Notes: generated by a model not told the origin, from the sequence alone. DNA of 64,000 bases from Ruminococcus sp. (GCF_016287535.1 NZ_JAEFAJ010000003.1:65817-129816); one strand, 5' to 3'; numbered from the stretch's first letter, positions 18,156-27,394 are shown. Made by a program: numbers and translations.

Positions 18156-19385
18156 TTAACTGCAGACGCGCATTAGGAAAATGAGCACGTCCGTATTATC
18201 GATATTTCCGTCGCCGTTGATATCGGCGGCGGCTGTCTCGCTGCCTGTCAGCACCGAGACCCCCTCTGGCAGTCTGCCGGAACTGCTGAGGTATTCATTT
18301 ATTATTGCGAGGTCATACTCGTCGGATACGCCGTCGTTGTTTATATCTCCCACAGAAAGCTCACGCTCCTCGGCAAAGCCGAAGCACTCAAGATTGATCC
18401 AGCCTTTTCTGCCGCCTATCCTGACCTCTCCGAAGCCGCCGCTCACGCTGAGTACCCTGACAATATTTCCGTTCTCCACTGAAATATCCGACGCGCTCTT
18501 TTCATTCGGCTCCGAATAAACAGCTGCTTTGCTTTCAGTGCAGTAGTACTCTCCTGTTTTATAAACAGCAGGAGCTGCCTTGGTAGTCGCTTTAGCCGTA
18601 GTTGAGACCATTGTGCTTGTCGCTGACTTTGGATCAGCTGAAGCGGAAGCGGTAGTTGATCCGGATTTTGCAGAAGTGGTCGTCGTCGCAGTCTGCGTTG
18701 TCACTGTTGCACCTTCTGAGTGAACAGCTGTTGTTGTAACAGCTTCCTCCGCGCTGACGTCATAGAGGGGTGTAAAGCCGCTGTAGGGTTCTTTTCCCTT
18801 GAGAGTCTGATATACCGTTATATTCTCGTTCTTATAGGCTTCAAACAAAAGTATCTCATCCTTTGCCGGGTCAGCCATATATACGTCGTCGCCTATTACA
18901 CCGTCAATGTATACCCAGTGTCCGCCTACGTTGCATATAACATAGCTTCCGGCATCGAGCAGCGCCTTTATCTCAGCAGCCTTGCCGCTCTTATCTTTTG
19001 AAGTGAATTCAAGATTATAAGATGAAATACTTATCTCTTCCACTACCTTGCTGACTGAACTCCATGAGGAAAGTCCTCCCCATTGATTGAAGGCGTGTAT
19101 GTCATTGAGGTCTTTTGAGAATACTCCGGGATCAAAGCTTTCCGTATCCCTTGCGCCTGATGCCACGGCCACCATAGCTATCGACGTCATATAGCAGCCG
19201 GACTGACGCACTGTCGAACCGCCGATAGGATTATTTCCCCAGCGCTCGTCATTCTGGCGCCAAAGGCGGAAATCCCCGGCAGCTGCAGCTGCCGCCTGCG
19301 GTCTGTATGCTCCTGCAAGTATAGCGATGACCGCAAATACGATAAGCAGGAGACCTGTTATTCTTTTTTCTTTTACATTTCGCAT
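18156..19385 (-). CDS. Secreted C39-like peptidase with SH3 domain and dockerin
   Basis: The 409-residue protein starts with a signal peptide ending near AAAAAAG. Next comes a papain-like C39_2-type domain (about 38-200): WGNNPIGGSTVRQSGCYMTS carries the catalytic Cys, and GGHWVYIDGV the catalytic His about 90-100 residues later. A Thr/Ser/Ala-rich linker follows, then a bacterial SH3-like module (about 290-345), then a dockerin with two calcium loops, DINNDGVSDEYDL and DINGDGNIDNTDV. It probably cleaves peptides or peptidoglycan cross-bridges at the cell surface; the substrate is unknown. The ATG lies six bases after GGAGG. It is the fourth gene of the moxR operon. Confidence 0.86.
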   Translation of the reverse strand: MRNVKEKRITGLLLIVFAVIAILAGAYRPQAAAAAAGDFRLWRQNDERWGNNPIGGSTVRQSGCYMTSIAMVAVASGARDTESFDPGVFSKDLNDIHAFNQWGGLSSWSSVSKVVEEISISSYNLEFTSKDKSGKAAEIKALLDAGSYVICNVGGHWVYIDGVIGDDVYMADPAKDEILLFEAYKNENITVYQTLKGKEPYSGFTPLYDVSAEEAVTTTAVHSEGATVTTQTATTTTSAKSGSTTASASADPKSATSTMVSTTAKATTKAAPAVYKTGEYYCTESKAAVYSEPNEKSASDISVENGNIVRVLSVSGGFGEVRIGGRKGWINLECFGFAEERELSVGDINNDGVSDEYDLAIINEYLSSSGRLPEGVSVLTGSETAAADINGDGNIDNTDVLIFLMRVCS

Positions 19386-19405
19386 AATCAACCTCCGTTC
19401 AAAGG

Positions 19406-21691
19406 TTACCGGTCTGTTATGCGTCTCCTTTTTCTGGATTCCCTGAACGCTTCATATGCCCTTATGTATTCGTTCAGAGCCTTTTCTTTTTCATTTGTAT
19501 TTATTTTTTCGCCGCCGTATACCGATCTGTCGAAAAGATCGGCAGTATATGATATATCCGCACCGGAGCTTTCATGTACGAAAGAGCTCACCTCATGGGA
19601 GGTATTGGCTTCATCTATATCATATACCTTGCATATCCTGTGTACAACAGCTGTTACGGTATCGTTCGGCATACGTTTCCTGCTTCTCAGTATAAAGAGC
19701 TTATGTGATATCCAGGGATAAGCCATTGCAAACAGCACAGCCACGCAAAAGCCTATCAGCATTATAAGTCCTGCCATCGAAAGCATATCAGTAGCAGTTT
19801 TGCCTTTTTTAGCGTAGTTGATATCGGTTATCGTAGGTTCAAAGCTTATCCAGCCGTAGCCCTTTATGTAGAGTTCCGGGAAACCATGAGCGTCAGCCTC
19901 AACCACCACGAAATTAGTATCGGGATGGATCTGACCGCCCTCCAGCCTGGTCATATTATACCCCTCGCAGTATCTTGCAGGTATTCCTGCCGCCCTAGCG
20001 AGCAGCACCATAGAGGTCGCATATTCATAGCAGACACCTGTTTTTGTCTCAAACAGGAAGTCCTCTGCGTTTTCGCCCTTCTTTTTCCTGTAATCAAGAT
20101 CGTAGACGTAATCATTGTTATAGAAATACGATTCGAGCACAAGAGCCTTGTCGTAATCTGAATCTATGCCGTCCGTAAGCGCGTCCGCCAGAGTCTTGAT
20201 ACGTTCATTATCACCGTAATCCAGCTCAAGGTCGATAAACTGATCGTAATACTGATAATCTCTCTTGAAATATGAGTAGAGTCTCTCGAAGTCCTCATCA
20301 CCGCTGTAATTGTAATAGTTCTCACCAAGCACCCTGTCAGTATCTTCAAGAAGCTTGCGGTAATTATAGCCTGCAAGGTGATCAACGAACGCCTTGTTGC
20401 GCTGGTTGAAAAAGAACGTATTGGCGCTGTAGTCAAAGATGAATTTGTCGCCTTCCCTGAACTCGCCGCCCTTTGCATAAACCGTTCCGCCGTGGAAGCA
20501 GTACATACCTGTATCACGCGAGCAGTATTTGAGCGATATTGCAAACTGTGGTACAGGAGCCATATTCGCGTCCCAGTTTATCATGTAAAATGAGACATTC
20601 CTGACTTCCGGCTCAGAAAGCCCTGCCTTGACATACTGTCCGAGACCGTACTTATCCGCATAATCCTCGTCCAGCCTTGCGGCTTCAAGGAAAGCGTCGG
20701 CAAGTCCCATAGGCGAACCGATATTTACAGGAGCTCCGTCGGTCTCAATATCTATGCCCGTATCAGTGACCTCAGCAGACCACCTGTCAGTTTCATAATC
20801 ATAGGTTGAACGCACAGCTGTTTTTATCCTGAGGCTTTCCATTGCGTCAGCTTCATAAACAGCATACTGAGAATTGTTCCTGCGGAACAATTCGGCAGAT
20901 GAAGTATCTCTGAATACGTTTATCATAGCGTCGAGCCTGTCAGTAAGCGACTCGGCATTGATAAGTGTTTCGATCACGGTTCTGTCAGCTTCGACAGCAG
21001 GCTTGGGGATCAGCGCCGATATCACAGCAAATGCTGCGGCGTAAACAGCTATCGGTTTCCATGCTTTCCTCCTGTCTACAAACAGTGTTTTTTCATCGTC
21101 CCTGAGCTGACGGTAATAAACCATAAGGAGTATATATCCCACAGCAAGAAAAACTATGTATACCGTGGGCATCTTTTCATATTCCTTACCGTATATGGCA
21201 AAGGGTATGATAAAGATGAGGAAATTCATAAATATCCTGTAGCGCACCCTTGTAAAATAATACACAACGGAGCTCATGAACATAATGAACAGGATATACA
21301 GTCCGAGGGTATACCACTTACTGTAATCAAGTGAATCCTGCGGCGTAAGGAACCAGAGTCCCCATGAGATAGGGTATTTATCCTCTCCGGTCTCAAGCAC
21401 TGCACGGAACACCCAAAGGGAAAAAATGCCTGATATCGAATAGACAAGGAATCCGAGGATATGGTGCTTCTGCATAAAATCGAATATACGGAAGAGCACC
21501 CAGCCTATGACAAAGGACAGCAAGCCCCACCCCAGCGAGGAAAAATATCCGAATGTGTCAGATTTGTCACGATTGCGGTAGTGGTACATGAGCGCCATCA
21601 TTATCAGCACATTATACCACAGCACCGGATCCAGCAGAGTCCTGAGCAGAAATGCCTTCAGACTGAATTTTTTATTATTGGTCTCTTTCAT
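19406..21691 (-). CDS. Transglutaminase-like membrane protein
   Basis: This 761-residue protein has about six N-terminal membrane helices (to about residue 225), a long extracellular part, a transglutaminase-like domain (about 490-640) and one more helix near 650-670 before a cytoplasmic tail. The core shows the catalytic Cys in KTGVCYEYATSMVLLARAAG, the His in VVVEADAHGFPELYI and the acidic residue in GWISFEPT, although the usual AHAW is AHGF here. With the MoxR ATPase and DUF58 protein just upstream it forms the widespread moxR-DUF58-transglutaminase cluster, whose function is unclear but is thought to concern protein maturation or the envelope. The start lacks a clear ribosome site and is probably coupled. 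Confidence 0.88.
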   Translation of the reverse strand: MKETNNKKFSLKAFLLRTLLDPVLWYNVLIMMALMYHYRNRDKSDTFGYFSSLGWGLLSFVIGWVLFRIFDFMQKHHILGFLVYSISGIFSLWVFRAVLETGEDKYPISWGLWFLTPQDSLDYSKWYTLGLYILFIMFMSSVVYYFTRVRYRIFMNFLIFIIPFAIYGKEYEKMPTVYIVFLAVGYILLMVYYRQLRDDEKTLFVDRRKAWKPIAVYAAAFAVISALIPKPAVEADRTVIETLINAESLTDRLDAMINVFRDTSSAELFRRNNSQYAVYEADAMESLRIKTAVRSTYDYETDRWSAEVTDTGIDIETDGAPVNIGSPMGLADAFLEAARLDEDYADKYGLGQYVKAGLSEPEVRNVSFYMINWDANMAPVPQFAISLKYCSRDTGMYCFHGGTVYAKGGEFREGDKFIFDYSANTFFFNQRNKAFVDHLAGYNYRKLLEDTDRVLGENYYNYSGDEDFERLYSYFKRDYQYYDQFIDLELDYGDNERIKTLADALTDGIDSDYDKALVLESYFYNNDYVYDLDYRKKKGENAEDFLFETKTGVCYEYATSMVLLARAAGIPARYCEGYNMTRLEGGQIHPDTNFVVVEADAHGFPELYIKGYGWISFEPTITDINYAKKGKTATDMLSMAGLIMLIGFCVAVLFAMAYPWISHKLFILRSRKRMPNDTVTAVVHRICKVYDIDEANTSHEVSSFVHESSGADISYTADLFDRSVYGGEKINTNEKEKALNEYIRAYEAFRESRKRRRITDR

Positions 21692-21694
21692 TAT

Positions 21695-22867
21695 TTATAC
21701 CATTTTAAAGTTGTTCTCTTCATCAAGGTACCATAGCCGCAAAGATGATGTATTTACAGACGCCGCGGACAATCCGATAACACACGCATTGTCCGGATCC
21801 TCAACAGCATCACTGAGCTCGGAAAAACCGTTTCCTGCGTCGGTAGTAGCGATTATGCACGAACATACCGAGCTTCCTGCCTGTCTTATATCCACACGCA
21901 CATCAGGGACTACCTTTACGGCAAGCACCTTCAGCAGCAGCTGATCCGGATAATCAGGATTGTCAACACTTTCGCACACAGTCGTACCATCGCCGGAACG
22001 ATATACAAAATTACAGGCTATGCCCTGTTTTATCAGCAGGCTGAGCAGTCCGAAAACAGCACGTATAAGCTGTTCCTCGCCTCTTACCGCATTAATTGCA
22101 GGAACACTCTGTCTGCGGAAAAGGTCAAATACTATAACAGGCTGAACAGAAGCGACCGCTTCGTCCAGACGCACCATCAGCTTTGACTTCTTTGATGAGA
22201 GCTTCCAGTTTATACGCTTCAGCGGATCGCCGTGAACGTATTCACGATGCTCGTATCCGGGAGAAGTATTCGCCGTGAACATCATTGCGGTATCATTTTC
22301 TTCTTCCTCGTCGCTTGTAAGAACAGTTTCCGCAATCGAACGGAACAGCTGTGAGGAAGCTTTTATTTCAGGTATCTCCGGTATAACTCCTACAGAGACC
22401 GGCTGCGGCAGCGGAGTCTGTACCGCAGTTTTCATGAAACCAAGAAAACCGCATGAATATACGGCTCTTATGCCTACCTCGCCGTTTCCGCCTATGACAC
22501 CGTTAAGCTCAAAGGTGAAGCTCTTTTTCTCCTCATTGAGCATTGTAAGCTTGCGGTTCATAATATCCTGAGTAAATATCTCCGTTGCATACGGACATAT
22601 CTCTATGATACCAAGCGGAAATGAGCCTTTTTTACGTACAGTCACTGTAACAGACAGCGTACCGCCCTTCTGTACATAAGCGTCGCAGGTAAAGGATACC
22701 TTTACTCTTTTCCTTGCATAAAGCATGAAAAACAATGACACAAGCGGCGCAAACGCAACAAAGGCAAGCAGTATGATTCCCATTTCTCCGTCTACGTAGA
22801 ATGTGAATATATAGACGAGAAACGCCACTGCAAGAACACCGGCGATACTCTTTATATGCTTTATCAT
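21695..22867 (-). CDS. DUF58 domain membrane protein
   Basis: Two membrane helices near the N-terminus (residues 8-50) are followed by a beta-rich part and the DUF58 signature REYVHGDPLKRINWKLSSKK (about 217-236). A von Willebrand factor A-like fold is expected after it. DUF58 proteins nearly always accompany MoxR ATPases, as here: the start overlaps the moxR stop by four bases (ATGA). The likely role is as partner or target of MoxR at the membrane. Confidence 0.9.
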   Translation of the reverse strand: MIKHIKSIAGVLAVAFLVYIFTFYVDGEMGIILLAFVAFAPLVSLFFMLYARKRVKVSFTCDAYVQKGGTLSVTVTVRKKGSFPLGIIEICPYATEIFTQDIMNRKLTMLNEEKKSFTFELNGVIGGNGEVGIRAVYSCGFLGFMKTAVQTPLPQPVSVGVIPEIPEIKASSQLFRSIAETVLTSDEEEENDTAMMFTANTSPGYEHREYVHGDPLKRINWKLSSKKSKLMVRLDEAVASVQPVIVFDLFRRQSVPAINAVRGEEQLIRAVFGLLSLLIKQGIACNFVYRSGDGTTVCESVDNPDYPDQLLLKVLAVKVVPDVRVDIRQAGSSVCSCIIATTDAGNGFSELSDAVEDPDNACVIGLSAASVNTSSLRLWYLDEENNFKMV

Positions 22868-23802
22868 CTGGTCATTGAGGGCACAGGGCAGTTCCTGAGT
22901 ATATTCTCGACGTAAGCTTCGCCCGTACCGAAAGCGGTTTTTCCCTGAGGAGAAAGGATTATCCTGTGTGCAAGCACCGAGACTGCCGCGAACTTAACAT
23001 CATCGGGAGTAACATATTCCCTGTCATAAATATAGGCAAACGCCTTTGCGGCTTTGAAAAGAGCTATGCTTCCGCGCGGACTTATGCCAAGAACTGTATT
23101 TCTGTCCGAACGTGTAGAGGATACGATATTGATGATGTACTGCTTTACACCATCGCTAACTCTTATCCTCTTTACCTCTTCCTGCATGGCTATGATATCA
23201 TCAACGTGCATAACAGGTTCAGAGATATTGACAATAGGATTATGCATCTCCGTCCTGCCAAGGATCTCTGCCTCCTCATCAGGCGAAGGATAGCCCATGG
23301 ACAGCTTTATGAAAAAGCGGTCCATCTGCGCCTCCGGAAGATGGAACGTACCGTATGTTTCAACGGGGTTCTGAGTTGCCATTACCAGAAAAGGCTTAGG
23401 AAGCCTGTGCGTAACACCGTCAAGGCTTATCTGGCGCTCTTCCATAGCTTCAAGAAGAGCAGACTGTACCTTCGGCGAAGCACGGTTTATTTCATCAGCG
23501 AGAAGAAAATTGCACATTACCGCACCGTCACGGTAAACGAATTCGCCCTGACTTGAATCGAGCATCGTAAAGCCCGCGATATCCGAAGGCATTACATCAG
23601 GGGTAAGCTGGATTCTGTTGAATTTGCCGCCTATAGAACGTGAAAGGGCTGTTATGAGCTGGGTTTTTCCGACTCCGGGAACATCCTCAAGCAATACGTG
23701 TCCCTCACACAAAAGAGCAGCTATCAGCTTGACAATTGTGTCCTGCTTTCCTACTATTACCTTGCCGACAGTACCGGCAAGCCTGCTTATATTTGCATTC
23801 AT
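22864..23802 (-). CDS. MoxR family AAA+ ATPase
   Basis: The 312-residue ATPase has Walker A (EDVPGVGKTQLI, about 38-49), Walker B (LLADEINRASPK, about 100-111), sensor 1 in MATQNPVETYGT and an arginine-rich C-terminal lid with GISPRGSIALFKAAKA. MoxR proteins are chaperone-like AAA+ ATPases that mature protein complexes. It is the first gene of the operon, with a promoter 42-70 bp upstream and a GAGG site before the ATG. Confidence 0.93.
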   Translation of the reverse strand: MNANISRLAGTVGKVIVGKQDTIVKLIAALLCEGHVLLEDVPGVGKTQLITALSRSIGGKFNRIQLTPDVMPSDIAGFTMLDSSQGEFVYRDGAVMCNFLLADEINRASPKVQSALLEAMEERQISLDGVTHRLPKPFLVMATQNPVETYGTFHLPEAQMDRFFIKLSMGYPSPDEEAEILGRTEMHNPIVNISEPVMHVDDIIAMQEEVKRIRVSDGVKQYIINIVSSTRSDRNTVLGISPRGSIALFKAAKAFAYIYDREYVTPDDVKFAAVSVLAHRIILSPQGKTAFGTGEAYVENILRNCPVPSMTR

Positions 23803-23843
23803 ATGTTTTACCTCATTTTGGTGCTTTATATCCAGTTAAAACT

Positions 23844-23872
23844 ATTATAACATATTTTGTCATTGACTTCAA
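23844..23872 (-). promoter_or_regulatory. Promoter of the moxR operon
   Basis: TTGAAG and TATAAT with 17 bp spacing on the minus strand. Confidence 0.7.
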
Positions 23873-23883
23873 GTGAAAAGCAA

Positions 23884-23929
23884 ACGAAAAAAAAACTGTA
23901 TTATTGTAACATTTCACAATAATACAGTT
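23884..23929. terminator. Terminator upstream of moxR, serving the 23965-24645 gene
   Basis: A perfect 14-bp stem (AACTGTATTATTGT and complement) with an 8-base loop, followed on the minus strand by a long T run and on the plus strand by ATTTTT. Confidence 0.9.
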
Positions 23930-23964
23930 ATTTTTATGCTATAAATTTGTCCAATTAATTATTT

Positions 23965-24645
23965 TCAGTAGCCGCCGTTATTCTTTTTCACCTTCACCCA
24001 GACGATGATAAGCACAATAATAAGAACTGCGCATATCATGAAAACATAAAAATATAAACTATTTACAGCCTTATCGAAGATAACGACATTGGTTATAGCT
24101 TCATCTCCTATGCCGTATCCGTGTGCCGCCGACATCATACCTGAATTTACCGCAAAATCGCTGCCCTTATGTTCTATTATGCCGTTGATATAATAAAATT
24201 CAGGCATTTCATCTTTTCTGCCTTCCATATAATCCGTCCACTGTTCACACACTCCGCTCAGTATCCTGTTACTGATCTCATCCTCAGTATAAAATGTATA
24301 CACACTGAAATTATCCGGACGGTAGCTTTTGTCATTTCTCATTTTTATAATATCATCAGCTGAGGCATTATCGACAAGATAATAATATCCTGTGACCTTT
24401 TCTGGTGAAGCGTGTCTTCCGGATCTACTCTTCACTGCATATCTCGTTTGTGTTGTAAACATACAATAAATGCGTCCTGAATAGCCTTTTATGCCTTTTT
24501 CCTTATAACAAATGTTTATTGGTGTTGTATTCAGATCATACGCCTTGCCTTTAAAGTACTTTACAGTTCCTGCGCAGCTTCCAATAAAAAATACACACAC
24601 AATAATAAACAGATAATCAGCTAATGTTTTTAATTGCTCTTTCAT
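23965..24645 (-). CDS. Uncharacterised membrane protein, paralogue of its upstream neighbour
   Basis: A 226-residue protein with one hydrophobic segment at each end (about 9-29 and 196-218), so most of the chain is probably extracytoplasmic. It shares clear phrases with the neighbour at 24683-25396: the YYLVDNASADDIIKMRND block, the WTDYMEGRKDEMP block and an ending in GY. The two arose by tandem duplication. I do not recognise a family. The AGGGAG site four bases before the ATG supports the start. Confidence 0.8.
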   Translation of the reverse strand: MKEQLKTLADYLFIIVCVFFIGSCAGTVKYFKGKAYDLNTTPINICYKEKGIKGYSGRIYCMFTTQTRYAVKSRSGRHASPEKVTGYYYLVDNASADDIIKMRNDKSYRPDNFSVYTFYTEDEISNRILSGVCEQWTDYMEGRKDEMPEFYYINGIIEHKGSDFAVNSGMMSAAHGYGIGDEAITNVVIFDKAVNSLYFYVFMICAVLIIVLIIVWVKVKKNNGGY

Positions 24646-24682
24646 TTTTCTCCCTATCTCAAAAAGGCTGCAGCAAAATATA

Positions 24683-25396
24683 TCAGTATCCTGACTTATT
24701 GCGAATCTTCCTTAAAAGCAAGACGACAACCGCGATCATAAAAGCAATAACAGCCACTCCACATATTACCGCTATATATACCCAAACTGCACTGACGGGA
24801 TTGTTGACAATGATGAGCGGTGTTATCTTCTCATCTTCAAAGCCAAGATCGTGTGCCGCTTTTTCAAGTCCCGAAATATAATCCTGCCTGAATGATACAG
24901 TAGAAACACGACCGTCTAAATGATTCAGAGCAGGCATTTTCTCAGATCTGCCCTCCATATAATCATTCCACAGAACACACCGCTTCTCAAGCTCTTCCTT
25001 TTCAGCTTCATTACCTGTACAATACGAAAAAACGTAGAAATCCTGCGGTCTGAAGCTATTATCTGACCTCATCTTTTCTATATCATTAGCTCCGCAGTTG
25101 TCGCATAGGAAATAGTATCTGTATGTGATCTTATCTCCATTATTATATGCTCTTCTGTTGTGCCGTTTAGTCACGACCTCCTCGGTCTGGTAGAAACTAT
25201 ATATCCGTCCGATATTGCCCTTTACTGCTCTTTCCTCATCGCAGACGCTAATGTCATCAGTATTCAGCTCCAGCGGACGGCCGTTCAAGTATACCGAGGA
25301 TTCAATCAACGAAAAAACCAACAGACCGCATACCGCTATAAAACAAGCGACCAGCGTTGCGTATTTCTTTCCATGTGTATGATCTCCCTTTATCAA
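24683..25396 (-). CDS. Uncharacterised membrane protein, paralogue; N-terminus likely frame-disrupted
   Basis: The open frame encodes about 237 residues, with hydrophobic segments at both ends and the blocks YFLCDNCGANDIEKM and WNDYMEGRSEKMP shared with the downstream paralogue. The start is a problem. The only in-frame start is TTG at 25396, which lies in the tsf terminator T run without a ribosome site. An ATG at 25372-25374 follows GGGAG at a normal distance but is out of frame and hits a stop after 12 codons. One extra A in the AAA run at 25368-25370 would restore a natural-looking start (M-E-K-K-Y-A-T-L). So this is either a sequence indel or a genuine frameshift. Confidence 0.65.
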   Translation of the reverse strand: MIKGDHTHGKKYATLVACFIAVCGLLVFSLIESSVYLNGRPLELNTDDISVCDEERAVKGNIGRIYSFYQTEEVVTKRHNRRAYNNGDKITYRYYFLCDNCGANDIEKMRSDNSFRPQDFYVFSYCTGNEAEKEELEKRCVLWNDYMEGRSEKMPALNHLDGRVSTVSFRQDYISGLEKAAHDLGFEDEKITPLIIVNNPVSAVWVYIAVICGVAVIAFMIAVVVLLLRKIRNKSGY

Positions 25397-25426
25397 AAAA
25401 GCGGCAGCGAAATGTATCGCTGCCGC
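25395..25426 (-). terminator. Terminator of rpsB-tsf
   Basis: Ten-pair stem GCGGCAGCGA / TCGCTGCCGC with a 6-base loop and a run of six T on the minus strand. Confidence 0.93.
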
Positions 25427-25440
25427 CCGAAATATGCTGA

Positions 25441-26358
25441 TTACTTTATCATCTTTGCTACTTCGTCAGCAAGATTGTCTTCCTTCTTCTCAATGCCCTC
25501 GCCGCGCTCATAGCGAACAACGTCAACGACCTTGATAGAACCGCCGAGCTTCTTTGCCTCAGCGTCAACATAGCCCTGAACTGAGAGCTTGTCATCCTTT
25601 ACGAAAGCCTGCTCAAGAAGGCAGTTTTCTGTGTAGTACTTTCCTACCTTGCCCTCAACGATCTTAGCGCGGACCTGCTCAGGCTTTGAAGCCATCTTGG
25701 GATCCTCAGCCATCTGAGCCATCATGATCTCCTTCTCCTTCTCAAGTACCTCAGCAGGAACCTGCTCGCGGCAGAGATAAGCAGCGTTAAGAGCTGCGGA
25801 CTGCATAGCTACGTCCTTACCGATAACAGCTACCTGATCAGCAGAAAGATCTGTATCCATCTTAACGAGAACGCCGATGCTGCCGCCATTGTGGATATAG
25901 GAAGCAAGCTTGCCCTCAAGTCTTACGAAACGACGGATAACGATATTCTCACGGATCTTCATGCCTGCGAGCTCTGTGAGAGCTTCGCCTACTGTACCAT
26001 TGCCGCCGCTGATAGGCATATTCTTGAGAGCCTCAACGTCAGCAGGATTCTTTTCGATTATTGTCTTTGCCACGTTGGCAACGAAGTTTCTGATATCATC
26101 TGTGTTAGCAGCGAAGTCAGTCTCTGTGTTTACTTCGAGGAGAACGCCTGTATTTCCCTCAACAACAGCTGTAACCACGCCCTCGGCAGCAGCTCTGCCG
26201 CTCTTCTTGGCCTGTGTGGCAAGTCCTTTTTCTCTGAGGAACTCGATAGCCTTGTCCATATCGCCATCGTTCTCTTCGAGAGCCTTTTTACAGTCCATCA
26301 TACCAACGCCTGTGGACTTCATAAGTTCTTTAATTTCTGCAACGGAAACCTTTCCCAT
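25441..26358 (-). CDS. tsf: Translation elongation factor Ts
   Basis: EF-Ts recycles EF-Tu by exchanging GDP for GTP. The 305 residues include the N-terminal UBA-like domain with VAEIKELMKSTGVGMMDCKKALEE, the core TDFAANTDDIRNFV motif (about 81) and the dimerisation part. A strong AGGAGG site precedes the ATG. It lies 170 bp after rpsB, an unusually long gap filled by an inverted-repeat element. Confidence 0.96.
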   Translation of the reverse strand: MGKVSVAEIKELMKSTGVGMMDCKKALEENDGDMDKAIEFLREKGLATQAKKSGRAAAEGVVTAVVEGNTGVLLEVNTETDFAANTDDIRNFVANVAKTIIEKNPADVEALKNMPISGGNGTVGEALTELAGMKIRENIVIRRFVRLEGKLASYIHNGGSIGVLVKMDTDLSADQVAVIGKDVAMQSAALNAAYLCREQVPAEVLEKEKEIMMAQMAEDPKMASKPEQVRAKIVEGKVGKYYTENCLLEQAFVKDDKLSVQGYVDAEAKKLGGSIKVVDVVRYERGEGIEKKEDNLADEVAKMIK

Positions 26359-26387
26359 TGTTATTACCTCCTAAATTAAAATTGAAA

Positions 26388-26513
26388 AATTCGGAATTCG
26401 GAAAGCGGAATGCGGAATTATTGTATCGCTTATCAGCGATTACTCATAACAAATCATTCAGATGTATCTGCCATCAGGCAGACTCCGCAATTCCTAATTC
26501 CTAATTCCGAATT
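26388..26513. repeat. MITE-like inverted-repeat element between rpsB and tsf
   Basis: A perfect 11-bp terminal inverted repeat (AATTCGGAATT at 26388-26398, its complement at 26503-26513) bounds about 126 bp. Repeated GGAATT-type units extend both arms. Two further perfect hairpins lie inside: ATCGCT-TATC-AGCGAT (26425-26440) and TCTGCC-ATCA-GGCAGA (26467-26482). No coding capacity. It could be a miniature mobile element or a structured regulatory spacer. Confidence 0.6.
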
Positions 26514-26528
26514 ATGAATTATCAGTTA

Positions 26529-27278
26529 TTATTCAGCGTCAGCCTCTGCTGTCTCAGCTTCCTCCTCGGAAACCTCCTCAGTTACTACAGCGTCGTCGCC
26601 CTGTCTGCCTTCGATAACAGCGTTAGCAACAGTACCTGCGATGAGCTTTACAGCTCTGATAGCGTCATCGTTGCCGGGTATAACGTAATCGACCTCATCA
26701 GGATCGCAGTTTGTATCAACAATAGCAACGATCGGGATGTTGAGCTTCTTAGCCTCAGCTACAGCGATCTTTTCCTTGCGGGGGTCAACGATAAAGAGTG
26801 CTGCGGGTAGCTTCTTCATTGTCTTGATACCGCCGAGGAACTTTTCGAGCTTCTCTATCTCAAGGTTGAGCTTAACAACTTCCTTCTTGGGGAGAAGATC
26901 GAATGTACCGTCTTCCTCCATTGTGTGGAGCTGCTCAAGTCTCTTGATTCTTGTCTGGATTGTCTTGAAGTTAGTGAGCATACCGCCCAGCCATCTTGCG
27001 TTTACATAGTGTGCGCCTGCTCTTGTAGCTTCTTCCTTAACGGAATCGCCAGCCTGCTTCTTTGTACCTACGAAAAGAACTTCGCCGCCCTGAGCTGCAA
27101 TGTCACGAACGAACATATAAGCCTCTTCGAGCTTCTTGACTGTCTTCTGAAGGTCGATGATGTAGATTCCGTTTCTTTCTGTGAAAATGTACGGAGCCAT
27201 TTTCGGGTTCCATCTTCTTGTCTGGTGTCCGAAGTGAACGCCTGCTTCAAGAAGCTGCTTCATTGATACTACTCCCAT
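26529..27278 (-). CDS. rpsB: Ribosomal protein S2 (uS2)
   Basis: The 249-residue protein opens [19 protein letters not shown], followed by [12 protein letters not shown] and the later [29 protein letters not shown] core of uS2. A 25-residue acidic tail (Glu/Ala-rich) extends the C-terminus. Component of the 30S subunit. First gene of rpsB-tsf with its own promoter. Confidence 0.97.
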   Translation of the reverse strand: MGVVSMKQLLEAGVHFGHQTRRWNPKMAPYIFTERNGIYIIDLQKTVKKLEEAYMFVRDIAAQGGEVLFVGTKKQAGDSVKEEATRAGAHYVNARWLGGMLTNFKTIQTRIKRLEQLHTMEEDGTFDLLPKKEVVKLNLEIEKLEKFLGGIKTMKKLPAALFIVDPRKEKIAVAEAKKLNIPIVAIVDTNCDPDEVDYVIPGNDDAIRAVKLIAGTVANAVIEGRQGDDAVVTEEVSEEEAETAEADAE

Positions 27279-27388
27279 GGTGTAGTCCTCCTTAAAAATT
27301 GGTTATTATTAATCCTCCGCCGTACTTTGCTCAGCAGCAACGCAGACATCTGCGCACCAACCGCTGAAAATACCGGCGTGTGAATTGC
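27279..27388 (-). other. Untranslated leader of rpsB
   Basis: About 110 bases separate the promoter from the rpsB start. The segment has several short self-complementary stretches (GCGCAGATGTCTGCG among them). Length and position suit an autoregulatory ribosomal leader, but I cannot match it to a known class. Confidence 0.35.
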
Positions 27389-27394
27389 CTTAAT

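Noticed and set aside
22966..23556. Long open frame antisense to moxR (196 codons)
   Set aside because: It mirrors a clear MoxR gene with all AAA+ motifs, has no ribosome site and its product is rich in Cys, Arg and Tyr in a shadow-frame manner.
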